Origin: Desulfospira joergensenii DSM 10085
Lineage (GTDB): Bacteria; Desulfobacterota; Desulfobacteria; Desulfobacterales; Desulfobacteraceae
Assembly (NCBI RefSeq): GCF_000420085.1
Contig: NZ_ATUG01000002.1
Coordinates: 1,922,001-1,986,000 of the forward strand
Direction: 5' to 3'
Length of the DNA stretch: 64,000 bases
Below are positions 53,282-61,772 of this stretch, piece by piece (the first letter of the stretch is position 1; every line of letters starts with the position of its first letter). The notes under the pieces were generated by a model. It saw only the letters and a program-made list of their open reading frames with translations. It had not been told where the DNA came from and searched no databases. The position numbers and the translations under genes were made by a program.

Positions 53282-53295
53282 ATTTACCGAAACCC

Positions 53296-53311
53296 TTTGC
53301 CCCGGTGCATC
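53296..53311. promoter_or_regulatory. second candidate shared enhancer half-dyad, TTTGC-N6-GCATC
   Basis: The right half GCATC is perfect and the left half shares TGC, eight of ten positions. It is 30 bp, about three helical turns, from the dyad at 53266. Confidence 0.35.
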
Positions 53312-53466
53312 ACTTTTGCGGCAGTCCGGGGGGTGAAATAGAATATTATTGACGCGGTTTCATCTGGCAGAGACGGGCCTGTCTTCAATTTTCCTTGAGC
53401 AGAAGCCGGGAGTTTCCGGGCCGTAGTGCTTTCAATCCGACTCCATACATGCTTACGGATTTTCCA

Positions 53467-53482
53467 TGGCACGCACTTTGCT
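53467..53482 (+). promoter_or_regulatory. sigma-54 promoter of the MttB-paralogue gene (consensus-perfect)
   Basis: TGGCACGCACTTTGCT fits the full consensus TGGCACGNNNNTTGCW. It lies 119 bp before the ATG at 53601 and covers the alternative ATG at 53466, which is therefore not a usable start codon. Confidence 0.9.
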
Positions 53483-53600
53483 AAACCCAAACCGGGGATG
53501 CAAAAAAAAACATCTTCATCACAACAGCCCGGGGTTGTTTGTCAAAGCAGGAAAAGGCCCTTTTTCAGATGATATTGACACATTAAGGGGAGTAGATACC

Positions 53601-54860
53601 ATGGCAACGGACATCGGTAGCAGATGCAAGGAATGTTTTGGCAATTACCCGCTTTACATCCAGATACATGAAGACGCCATGCTGCTGATTGAATCCATCG
53701 GATTCAGGGTATCCCCGGCAACGGCAGGAAAAATACTGGACGCGGCAGGCCCTGCTGCAGAAGGGAAAATCACCTATACCGAACCCCTGGGAAAACTCTA
53801 TCTGTCCAGGGATGTCATAGATGAAGGCCTGGACAGGGTTCGTTCCGGCATGGCCTTCTGGCCCAAGGGCTTCGGAACCGGTGGTATGGCCGCCTATATC
53901 GTGGACAAGGGCGGCCCCCGGACGCCTGGTTTAAAAGACATGGAAAGGCTTTCCGAAATCTATGGCCGTACCGATTTTCTGACCAGCCTCCAAACCTCCT
54001 TCAACCTGTGCAATAGAATCAAAAAATCGGATTTCCAGGGCAGGGCAGACCTGGAGTGCGGTCTGATTGATATCATGATCCGGTGCAGCAGTGGAAAGCT
54101 GGTTACCCCGACCCTGCTGACTGAAAAGGCGATCCGCCACCTGGCCGGTTGGGGTGCAAAGGGGCATAAGGTCGGTGTGGCCCTCAGTATTACCTCCACT
54201 TTTCTGAGCATCAGTGATCAGATGGTCGACCCCTTTCTGTCAGCGGTCCGGCAAGGGATCCCCTTTATCATGAATTCCATGCCCATCGGCGGACTCACGG
54301 CTCCCTATTCCATGAGCTCCCTGGCCACCCTGGCACACGCCGAGGCCGTTTTCGGCCTGGTTCTTGCCCAATTGATCCATCCCGGCATCAGATGCGTCCA
54401 TGCTGCCATGCCCACGATTTCCGATTTGAGCAAAAAAGATATGCCCCTGATGTTCGGAAGCCGGTCCAACAGCCTTTTGAATATTCTTCTTGCCGAGCTC
54501 AACGCTTTTTTGGGGATCCCGGGCTGCCAAAGCGCCTGCAGCCACAGCCGGGATGTTTACGATGAGGATGCGGCCCGGGAAACCGTGGAGACTTTCAGCC
54601 TGGTTGATCGCTACGACTATCATAGCCTGAGACATCTGTTCGGGTTTTCAGCGCAGCTCAATGATTTTTCCATTGACCACCTGGAAAAACAGATTGACCT
54701 CTATCTTGATCTAAAAGAGAATCCAATTCCCGTTGAAATTCCGTCTCCGGCAGAATACGATCCCGAAGGCATGGACGCCATCCTGAGCGGGTTGGAACGG
54801 GGGGATTTTAGGAATCTGTCCCATACCCTTAAAAATATCGGGCGGTCATTCACCCTCTGA
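53601..54860 (+). CDS. MttB-family methyltransferase without pyrrolysine (betaine-type paralogue)
   Basis: A 419-residue member of the MttB superfamily. Blocks align with the Pyl MttB of the divergent operon (IHEDAMLLIESIGFRVSP with its N-terminus; IPFIMNSMPIGGLTAPYSMS; GIPGCQSACSHSRDVYDEDA), and the position of Pyl is Ser in this last block. Non-Pyl MttB homologues act on quaternary amines, for example MtgB on glycine betaine, MtpB on proline betaine and MtcB on carnitine. A nearby betaine-type ABC transporter supports such a substrate. The start at 53601 has GGGGAG 9 bp upstream, and the sigma-54 promoter excludes the longer frame. There is no adjacent own corrinoid gene, so it probably shares MttC. 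Confidence 0.85.
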   Translation: MATDIGSRCKECFGNYPLYIQIHEDAMLLIESIGFRVSPATAGKILDAAGPAAEGKITYTEPLGKLYLSRDVIDEGLDRVRSGMAFWPKGFGTGGMAAYIVDKGGPRTPGLKDMERLSEIYGRTDFLTSLQTSFNLCNRIKKSDFQGRADLECGLIDIMIRCSSGKLVTPTLLTEKAIRHLAGWGAKGHKVGVALSITSTFLSISDQMVDPFLSAVRQGIPFIMNSMPIGGLTAPYSMSSLATLAHAEAVFGLVLAQLIHPGIRCVHAAMPTISDLSKKDMPLMFGSRSNSLLNILLAELNAFLGIPGCQSACSHSRDVYDEDAARETVETFSLVDRYDYHSLRHLFGFSAQLNDFSIDHLEKQIDLYLDLKENPIPVEIPSPAEYDPEGMDAILSGLERGDFRNLSHTLKNIGRSFTL

Positions 54861-54874
54861 TGCGGAGCCGCATC
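54859..54874. promoter_or_regulatory. candidate enhancer dyad of the ABC transporter promoter, GATGC-N6-GCATC
   Basis: GATGCGGAGCCGCATC is a perfect copy of the dyad found before abfD. It overlaps the stop of the MttB paralogue and lies about 280 bp upstream of the sigma-54 promoter at 55153. As RNA it could also form a small hairpin followed by TTT. Confidence 0.55.
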
Positions 54875-55152
54875 TTTGGCCCGTGATGCATAAATGAGTT
54901 GGATTCAGGAAATAATTTCAAATTTGCATCACCCAAATCAGAGATCCCGGGAACCAGAGAGTCTCCAAACCCGTTATACCCGTCCCTTTTCCAGGGGCTC
55001 ACACCCCTTTCCCCCGGTGACCTGCCTTCCTGTGTCCCTTTGAATATCCAATGAAAATTTACTCCGGAGCAGAACAAGAGACTGAACCCGGCCCATTCGG
55101 GAGAACCCGGCCCCAGGCCCGTCTTTCAAGGATCCCTGGGGAAAAAGGAATT

Positions 55153-55168
55153 TGGCATCATTGTTGCA
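55153..55168 (+). promoter_or_regulatory. sigma-54 promoter upstream of the betaine ABC transporter
   Basis: TGGCATCATTGTTGCA matches the consensus with correct spacing. Predicted start near 55179, which leaves an untranslated leader of about 540 nt before the transporter gene. Confidence 0.8.
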
Positions 55169-55178
55169 GACCTTTATG

Positions 55179-55720
55179 ATGTCAGTGAAACGGCAAATCC
55201 GATTCAGAAATTGAATAATGGAAAGCTATCCGCCCTGACCGGCGGCATAAAAGGATAAGGATGCATTTTACCCCCTCTCAAAAAATTGATTTCAATATGC
55301 TGATCATCCTTGTCCAAGCTGTTTCCCGGATCCGAAATGCCGTCCTGCCGAATTCCAGAACAAAAAAATTGCTAAATATTCACCTGTTTTTCGTATTCCG
55401 GGAAAGAACCTGGAAATGGGGTTCCATAACAGACATGGTTGTGGAATCCATCCAAATGATCCGGTTTTTTCCTTTGAATAGAGTTATTGAACCGTTGTGC
55501 CCGGTCAGACTCTGCAGAGGGCTTTACCGCCCCTCAGAATGCTGTTCCTGAGTCAGTAGACCCGTATCGATTTGTACACCTGAACCTTGTTGGGTTTGGT
55601 GTTTGCCGCCAGGAGAAATCGAACCGGGGAACAACTGATTTTACTCTGGACAAACCAGTATTCTGCGTAGATGATGCAAAGGCATATTCTCATCAATGTT
55701 TGTACTGAAAGGAGAAAAAC
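55179..55720 (+). other. long leader region before the transporter operon
   Basis: No protein family was recognised. One frame (ATG at 55261, 96 residues) follows AAGGATAAGG and could be translated, but its composition is not persuasive and it resembles nothing I know. AAAGGAG before 55721 is a normal ribosome site. A regulatory leader RNA is possible, but no known riboswitch class fits. Confidence 0.45.
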
Positions 55721-56743
55721 ATGTTACTCAAATCAAGACAGGACGGAAAAACAGGATCTAAAATCAGCACAGCCGTAGGGAAACGCCTGGGAACCGGTCT
55801 TTTGGCAGCCGTTTTCCTGCTGGGCCTCCTATTCAACTGCAATACGGTCCTGGCGGCCCAAAAGGTGGTGATTGCCGAGATGAATTGGTCCGGTGCCATT
55901 GCCGTAAGCCATGTCATGAAACAGGTACTGGAAGACAAGCTGGGAGTATCGGCCCAGCTCCAGCAGTTGAATCCTGCCCTGACCTGGGCAGGGATGGAAA
56001 AGGGCAGCGTTGATGTTTTTCCCGATCTCTGGTGGCCCAACCAGAATGCAGGAATAGAAAAATACGTTGAGAAGAAAAAGGCCGTTGAACTGACCTTAAG
56101 TTTTGACAATGCCGCCCAGGGCTGGTTTATCCCCACCTGGGCAGCTGAAAAATACGGAATTCACACCCTTGCGGATCTGAAAGATCCTGAAAAAGCAAAA
56201 ATTTTCGATATGACCGGCAACGGCATCGGTGACATCTGGGCCGGCGGTTTCGGCTGGATGTCCACTGAAATTACCAAGGTGCAGCTCCGTGACTTTGGTC
56301 TTCCCCTGGAAAACTACGTGGTGGACCAGTGGGTATTTCTGACCTCCCTCAAAGAGGCCATGCGCCAGAAAAAACCCATGCTTTTCTATTATTGGTCTCC
56401 TGAATGGCCTTTTGCCGTGTATGACCTGACAAAGCTTGAATTACCTGCCTATGATCCTGAAAAATGGGTCTACGTGGACAAAAAGCCCGAAGAAAGCAAG
56501 ATTACCTGTGACTGGCAGCCTGCAAAGGTATATGTGGGCTATAGTGCCAAACTCAAGAAGAAATCCCCCAAGGCCTTCCAGTTCTTTAAACAATGGAATA
56601 TGCCCATTGAGGAAGTCAATGCCATGATCTCATCCCTGGAAGAGGTGCCCGGCAATCCCAAACAGGATCCGGAAAAGGTCGCCGGTCAATGGATAGCCGA
56701 TCATCCCCAGATCGTGAATCAATGGATCAAAGGAATCAAATAA
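55721..56743 (+). CDS. glycine betaine/quaternary amine ABC transporter, substrate-binding protein (OpuAC/ProX type)
   Basis: A 340-residue periplasmic binding protein with an N-terminal signal (LLAAVFLLGLLFNCNTVLAA) and the OpuAC fold (VIAEMNWSGAIAVSHVMKQV; VFPDLWWPNQNAGIEKY; FYYWSPEWPFAVYDL). The many Trp and Tyr residues form the aromatic box that holds a quaternary ammonium group. Ligand may be glycine betaine, carnitine or gamma-butyrobetaine. It is followed on the same strand by the ATPase and permease genes. Position in the methylamine locus points to catabolic uptake rather than osmoprotection. Confidence 0.9.
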   Translation: MLLKSRQDGKTGSKISTAVGKRLGTGLLAAVFLLGLLFNCNTVLAAQKVVIAEMNWSGAIAVSHVMKQVLEDKLGVSAQLQQLNPALTWAGMEKGSVDVFPDLWWPNQNAGIEKYVEKKKAVELTLSFDNAAQGWFIPTWAAEKYGIHTLADLKDPEKAKIFDMTGNGIGDIWAGGFGWMSTEITKVQLRDFGLPLENYVVDQWVFLTSLKEAMRQKKPMLFYYWSPEWPFAVYDLTKLELPAYDPEKWVYVDKKPEESKITCDWQPAKVYVGYSAKLKKKSPKAFQFFKQWNMPIEEVNAMISSLEEVPGNPKQDPEKVAGQWIADHPQIVNQWIKGIK

Positions 56744-56911
56744 CCCCGTGATGCATAAGCGCCCGGGCCCGGTCTTAGCAAAGGAACCGGACCCGGGCAC
56801 AAACACCGGATAAGGTTTGACGGATTGACATCAATACAGACATCAATTCGTATTTTTGAAATGGTCGGACAGACCGTTTCCATTGACGGTATACGCTGAA
56901 ACGAGGTTAGA

Positions 56912-58123
56912 ATGAGTAAAGGAAAAAAGAGCAAGATTCAATGCCGGAACCTGTGGAAAATATTCGGACCTGAACCGGATCAGATCATTCCCAACTGGGA
57001 TCAACATCAAGGCCTTAACAAGGTGGAACTCCTGAAGAAAACCGGCTGTGTGGTCGGTACAAGGGACGCCAGCTTTGAGGTGGAGGAAGGAGAGATCTTC
57101 TGTCTGATGGGACTTTCGGGCAGCGGAAAGTCCACTTTGCTCCGCTGCATCAACCGGCTTCACATGCCCACGTCCGGGGAGGTGTTCGTTGACGGACTGA
57201 ATATTACCTCCCTGCCGGACGATGCATTGCGTGGTTTCAGAAGATCCAAGACCGGAATGGTTTTTCAGCATTTTGCCCTGCTGCCCCACAGGCGTCTGAT
57301 CGAAAACGCCGGGTTTGGCCTGGAAGTGCAGGGAATCGATAAGGCCGTTCGTGAAAAAAAAGCGGCTGAGGCCCTGGAGCTGGTCGGGCTCAAGGGATGG
57401 GAAAAAAGTTATCCCTATGAATTGAGCGGTGGGATGCAGCAGCGGGTCGGGCTGGCAAGGGCCCTGGCAACCGATCCTTCAATCCTGCTGATGGACGAAG
57501 CCTTCAGCGCCCTGGACCCCCTGATCCGCAGGCAGATGCAGGATGAGTTCGTCAACCTGATCAAAAAGGTCAACAAAACAATCGTTTTTGTTACCCATGA
57601 CCTGAACGAGGCCCTTCGAATTGCCGGACACATCGCCGTGATGAAAGACGGCTTTATCGTTCAGCAGGGGACTCCGGCAGAACTGGTCCTCCATCCGGAA
57701 AGCAGCTATGTTGAGGAGTTTGTCCGGGATCTGCCGAAAATCAAGTTTGTCACAGCCGGGGATATCATGGAAGATGTGGGAGTCTACAGGGTCAAGCCGG
57801 AGGATACGGCGGAAAACATCATCAATAAGATGGACCACAATAATTTAAGGTTTGTCTATCTTACAGATTCGGACCAGGGGATTGTCGGGGTTCTCGATTA
57901 TTTTCAGATTGTGGGCGAGCAGGGGATCTGCCGTACGAAACAGCCCCCTTCAGACCAAAGGATTATCCGGGATTTTCCCGTTGCCCGGACCGATACCTTT
58001 CTTGAAGAACTTCTTACCATCGGGTCCGGTTACCGGATACCCATAGCCGTCAGGGACGAAAGAGATCGTCTGATTGGAGTGATCTCCCGGGAAACCCTGC
58101 TTACCGCATTGACAAAGGTTTAA
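56912..58123 (+). CDS. glycine betaine-type ABC transporter ATPase with CBS domains (ProV/OpuAA)
   Basis: A 403-residue ATPase: Walker A GLSGSGKST (near residue 72), signature LSGGMQQRVGLARAL, Walker B ILLMDEAFSALDP, and two C-terminal CBS domains (about residues 270-400). CBS domains in OpuA sense ionic strength, so some osmotic tuning could remain. It energises import with the binding protein upstream and permease downstream. A 168-bp gap from the first gene contains a small GC-rich hairpin (GGGCCCGGTC region, 56762-56798). Confidence 0.95.
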   Translation: MSKGKKSKIQCRNLWKIFGPEPDQIIPNWDQHQGLNKVELLKKTGCVVGTRDASFEVEEGEIFCLMGLSGSGKSTLLRCINRLHMPTSGEVFVDGLNITSLPDDALRGFRRSKTGMVFQHFALLPHRRLIENAGFGLEVQGIDKAVREKKAAEALELVGLKGWEKSYPYELSGGMQQRVGLARALATDPSILLMDEAFSALDPLIRRQMQDEFVNLIKKVNKTIVFVTHDLNEALRIAGHIAVMKDGFIVQQGTPAELVLHPESSYVEEFVRDLPKIKFVTAGDIMEDVGVYRVKPEDTAENIINKMDHNNLRFVYLTDSDQGIVGVLDYFQIVGEQGICRTKQPPSDQRIIRDFPVARTDTFLEELLTIGSGYRIPIAVRDERDRLIGVISRETLLTALTKV

Positions 58124-58143
58124 CTTTAGATGGAGAGCGCATC

Positions 58144-58995
58144 GTGGATTTTCCAATACGAATACCGATAGGAAGATGGATAGAGGCCGTTGTTGTCTGG
58201 TTGACGGATCATTTTGCAGGCATTTTCGACAGCATATCCGCAGTGGTGGGTTTTCTGCTGGTGCAGATCGATAATTTTTTCAACTGGGTCCCATGGCCGG
58301 TGATGATGATCGCCCTGATGCTCGTCGCCTGGTTTACCTCGGGCAGGGGCACGGGAATTCTGGTGGGCATCAGCCTGTTTTTCCTGGGGTGCTTTGATTT
58401 GTGGGCCCTGGGCATGAGTACCCTGGCCCTGGTGGCAACCGCTGTTTTCATCTCCATTCTGGTGGGGCTTCCCCTGGGGATCATTGCCTCCCGGAGTGAA
58501 CGCTGGAATTTAATCCTGACCCCGATCCTGGACGGGATGCAGACCATTCCAAGCTTTGTCTACCTCATTCCGGCCATCATGTTTTTCGGTATCGGCAATG
58601 TTCCCGGAATCCTTGCCACGGTGGTATTTGCCGTTCCGCCAATGGTCAGGCTGACCTGCCTGGGCATCCAGCAGGTCGATGCAGAGGTGGTGGAAGCCGG
58701 TCAGGCCTTTGGAGCGACTCCTTTCCAGCTTCTGATCAAGATCCAGCTTCCCCTGGCCATCCCAAGCATTATGACAGGGGTCAACCAGACGGTGATGATG
58801 TCCCTTTCCATGGTAGTGGTTGCGGCAATGATCGGTGCAGGGGGGCTAGGCTATAAAATTCTTTACAGCATCCAGCGCATCGACCTGGGGGTGGGCGTCG
58901 AGGCAGGCTTGGGTATTCTGATCATCGCCATTGTGCTTGACCGGATCCTCCAGGGCATTACCCGGAAACAGAAAAAGGCCTTGATGAAAGAGTAG
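58144..58995 (+). CDS. glycine betaine-type ABC transporter permease (ProW/OpuAB)
   Basis: A 283-residue permease with six to seven membrane segments and the EAA loop (VEAGQAFGATPFQLLIKIQL). It starts with GTG at 58144, preceded by GGAG. It completes the importer. Stop is TAG, and the sigma-54 activator gene follows after 174 bp. Confidence 0.93.
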   Translation: MDFPIRIPIGRWIEAVVVWLTDHFAGIFDSISAVVGFLLVQIDNFFNWVPWPVMMIALMLVAWFTSGRGTGILVGISLFFLGCFDLWALGMSTLALVATAVFISILVGLPLGIIASRSERWNLILTPILDGMQTIPSFVYLIPAIMFFGIGNVPGILATVVFAVPPMVRLTCLGIQQVDAEVVEAGQAFGATPFQLLIKIQLPLAIPSIMTGVNQTVMMSLSMVVVAAMIGAGGLGYKILYSIQRIDLGVGVEAGLGILIIAIVLDRILQGITRKQKKALMKE

Positions 58996-59169
58996 CCGGA
59001 TTTGGAGCAGGGGGGGGGGAACCGCGTATTCGTTTTCCTAACCTTTTTTACCATCAGAGGAATATTCGGGTTTGAGGATTTCTGAAAACCTGATATGAAT
59101 GATTCATAAAATGATTCTCGATTAGAGACCATGCACGGGACAGACTGAATTGGTGAAAAAGAGAGTTTG

Positions 59170-60567
59170 ATGACCAAACCCAATTATGTATGCGCAAGCC
59201 TGAGTGAGGAAGATCGCAACCGGATTTTCAAGGCCATTATGCAGCGTTCACGGGACGGCCTGTTTGTCACCGATCATACAGGCAAAGTGGTCATGATCAA
59301 TCAGGCCACGGAAGAGATGTGCGAGATCAAATCCTCCCAGGTTATTGGAAGGAATGTAAAGGATCTGGTGAGAATGGGCATGTGGAATCACGCCGTTGCC
59401 CTTCGGGTCATCAATGAAAAAAAGATCATCAGCAGAGTCCAGACCATACATAACAAGAAAAAAATCCTGACCACGGGTATCCCCATTTTTGACAGTACCG
59501 GCAGGTTGAGGTTTGTGCTGACCAATGACCGGGATGTCTCCACCCTAAGCTGCCTGTTTGAAACCCTGGAACTCCAGGAGCCCCTGGAAACGCCCCTGAG
59601 ATTCGAGCTTTCTGAATACAGCAAAGCCGCCGATGAAATGGAGGGGATTATCGTTCACAGTGCCGTCATGGCCAATGTGCTGAACAAGGCCCTGCGTACG
59701 GCCCGCTACGATATCCCCCTGGTATTTACCGGAGAGTCGGGTGTGGGAAAATCCATGATCGCCCGGCTCGTCCACCGGATATCCAGCAGGAGGGATCAAC
59801 CCTTTGTGGACCTGAACTGCGGTGCCATTGCTGAAAATCTATTGGAATCGGAATTGTTCGGCCATGAAAAAGGGGCCTTTACCGGAGCTTCACTCAAAGG
59901 GAAAAAAGGGATCGTTGAATGTGCGGACAACGGGACCCTTTTCCTGGATGAAATCGGTGAAATTCCTTTGAACCTGCAGGTGAAACTGCTCAAGTTTATC
60001 GAAAGCCGTGAAATCCGCCGGGTGGGCGGTACCTCCTCCAAAAAAATCAACGTGCGCATCATTACAGCAACCAACAGGAATCTTGAGGAGATGGTCAAGA
60101 TGCGGTCTTTCAGGGGAGACCTTTTTTTCCGCCTCAACGTTGTTCCCATTAAAATTCCTGCCTTACGGGAGCGCCGGGAGGAGATCAAACCCCTTGCCCT
60201 GATGTTTCTGAACCGTTTCAACAAAGAGTTCAACACCCGCAAGACATTGTCTAAAACAGTGCTTGAAACCCTGATCCACTATGATTTTCCCGGAAATGTA
60301 AGGGAACTGGAAAATATGGTAAAAAGACTGATTGCCATATCCGAAGGAGACCTGATCCGGGTCAAGCACCTGCCCCAGGCACTGAGGAGTGATTTTGCCG
60401 ATAAACAGGTTTTCGGCGAAGATGCCATGACCGATTACCAGCAGACCGTTGCCGCCTTTGAAAAGCAGATCATCCTGGAGGCCGTCCGCAAGCACGGAAG
60501 CCAGCGAAAGGCAGCCCAGGCACTGGGATTAAATCAGTCAACCCTGTCCCGGAAGATCAATAGATGA
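59170..60567 (+). CDS. PAS sigma-54-dependent activator (proposed regulator of the Pyl/betaine locus)
   Basis: A 465-residue activator. A PAS domain is at residues 15-125 (IMQRSRDGLFVTDHTGKVV), then the AAA+ domain with GESGVGKS, GAFTGA, TLFLDEIGEIP and FPGNVRELENM, and a Fis-type helix-turn-helix (SQRKAAQALGLNQSTLSRKI). The helix-turn-helix strongly resembles that of the abf activator, which explains why both loci have the same GATGC-N6-GCATC dyads. It sits between the betaine transporter and pylSc and most likely activates the sigma-54 promoters at 52958, 53467 and 55153 when its amine ligand binds the PAS domain. The ATG at 59170 is the best start. Confidence 0.92.
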   Translation: MTKPNYVCASLSEEDRNRIFKAIMQRSRDGLFVTDHTGKVVMINQATEEMCEIKSSQVIGRNVKDLVRMGMWNHAVALRVINEKKIISRVQTIHNKKKILTTGIPIFDSTGRLRFVLTNDRDVSTLSCLFETLELQEPLETPLRFELSEYSKAADEMEGIIVHSAVMANVLNKALRTARYDIPLVFTGESGVGKSMIARLVHRISSRRDQPFVDLNCGAIAENLLESELFGHEKGAFTGASLKGKKGIVECADNGTLFLDEIGEIPLNLQVKLLKFIESREIRRVGGTSSKKINVRIITATNRNLEEMVKMRSFRGDLFFRLNVVPIKIPALRERREEIKPLALMFLNRFNKEFNTRKTLSKTVLETLIHYDFPGNVRELENMVKRLIAISEGDLIRVKHLPQALRSDFADKQVFGEDAMTDYQQTVAAFEKQIILEAVRKHGSQRKAAQALGLNQSTLSRKINR

Positions 60568-60634
60568 TTTCATCTTCCCTTTGCCTTGGTGCACGTATTT
60601 CGGCCACAGCCAATATTGAAAGTCTGTCTAGGAG

Positions 60635-60747
60635 GATTTTTGATTTTTGAAGTATGATTTTAGATTTAAGGATGCCCTGCCGGGCGCCATTCTGAAACTG
60701 GCGGCCTGAAAGGCCATCTACAAATCTAACTTCTAAAATCCAAAATC
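60635..60747. repeat. imperfect inverted repeat before pylSc
   Basis: AT-rich arms (60635-60667 and 60722-60747, built from GATTTT/AAAATC units) surround a GC-rich core. This kind of sequence is a common dispersed element in Desulfobacterota. It fills the 254-bp gap upstream of pylSc, and I see no sigma-54 promoter there. Confidence 0.5.
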
Positions 60748-60821
60748 TTGTAGGGCCTTAAAGACTTGAGGCTTTGAGCTTTTGCCTTTAGACTTTTTCA
60801 AAAAAAAGGAGAATTAGAAAG

Positions 60822-61658
60822 ATGGCATGGACCCAGACCCAGGCCCGGAGGTTAAAAGAACTGGGCCTTGATCCCGAAGCTGTTGAGTGCCCGGCATCAA
60901 ATCCTTCCGAGCAGAACCACCTGTTCCAGCAGATTGAAAAGAAACAGGTCAAAAAGACAAGGGCCGCTTTGACACGGTTTCTTTCAAAGGACCGATTGAC
61001 AAGGATGGAGCGCCTGTCCCATGACTTGAGCCGGACACTGATCCACCATGGATTCTCCCGGGTAACCACCCCCGTCATTATTTCCAAATCCGCACTTGCC
61101 AGGATGACCATCACCGAATCCCATCCCCTGTTCAACCAGGTCTTCTGGATCAACGACCGGCAGTGCCTCAGGCCCATGCTGGCGCCCAATCTCTACAGTC
61201 TCATGGTTGATCTGGGCCGCCTCAAAACCCGTCCCATCCGATTCTTTGAGATCGGATCCTGTTTTCGGAAAGAATCGGACGGGGCCCGCCACAATACGGA
61301 ATTTACCATGCTGAACCTGGTGGAAATGGGAATTGAAATGGACAAACGGGAAAGTCGCTTACAGGAATTGGCCGCCATTGTTGCCGGTTCGGCAGGGCTT
61401 GAAAACTATGAATTTCAAACCGAATCCTCGGAAGTCTACGGGACGACCCTGGATCTGGTGGCCGGTCCTGACCGGATTGAAGTGGCCTCCGGGGCTGTGG
61501 GCCCCCATTCCCTGGATTCAGCCTGGGGCGTTACCGATGTCTGGGCCGGCATGGGATTCGGCCTTGAACGCTTACTCATGGCCGGGCTGGGAGAGAGAAC
61601 CATAGGGAAATGGGGGATAAACCTGGCCTATTTGAACGGGAACCGGCTCAATGTCTGA
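60822..61658 (+). CDS. pylSc: pyrrolysyl-tRNA synthetase catalytic subunit PylSc
   Basis: A 278-residue class II synthetase core that charges tRNA-Pyl with pyrrolysine, the partner of PylSn (47320). Motif 2 is FFEIGSCFRKESDGARHNTE followed by FTMLNLVEMG; motif 3 is GMGFGLERLLMAG. Pocket residues known from M. mazei PylS are kept: Ala, Leu and Tyr in LAPNLYS, Asn in MLNLV (N346), Tyr in EVYGTT (Y384), Trp in DVWAGMG (W417). Val replaces Cys348 as in bacterial PylSc. AAAGGAG lies 10 bp before the ATG. It is 13 kb from pylSn and on the other strand, an unusual separation. Confidence 0.95.
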   Translation: MAWTQTQARRLKELGLDPEAVECPASNPSEQNHLFQQIEKKQVKKTRAALTRFLSKDRLTRMERLSHDLSRTLIHHGFSRVTTPVIISKSALARMTITESHPLFNQVFWINDRQCLRPMLAPNLYSLMVDLGRLKTRPIRFFEIGSCFRKESDGARHNTEFTMLNLVEMGIEMDKRESRLQELAAIVAGSAGLENYEFQTESSEVYGTTLDLVAGPDRIEVASGAVGPHSLDSAWGVTDVWAGMGFGLERLLMAGLGERTIGKWGINLAYLNGNRLNV

Positions 61659-61772
61659 TAAATTAAAGCGTCCTGATGCTTTACAAACCCTGCCCAGGGA
61701 TTATGTTTTAATTAATGGGCGAGAATGAAGTGATTTCATATCAAAAACAAGATCCATATTCAGGAGGCGGTC

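Noticed and set aside
53466-53600. Upstream ATG giving the MttB paralogue a longer N-terminus
   Set aside because: The ATG overlaps a consensus-perfect sigma-54 promoter at 53467-53482, so it would lie upstream of the transcription start; 53601 also has a proper ribosome site.
55100-55260. Open frame reading through the sigma-54 promoter at 55153 that ends like a protein C-terminus (GKLSALTGGIKG)
   Set aside because: No start codon or upstream part of a gene is recognisable, and it contains the promoter; it may be a gene remnant but cannot be supported.
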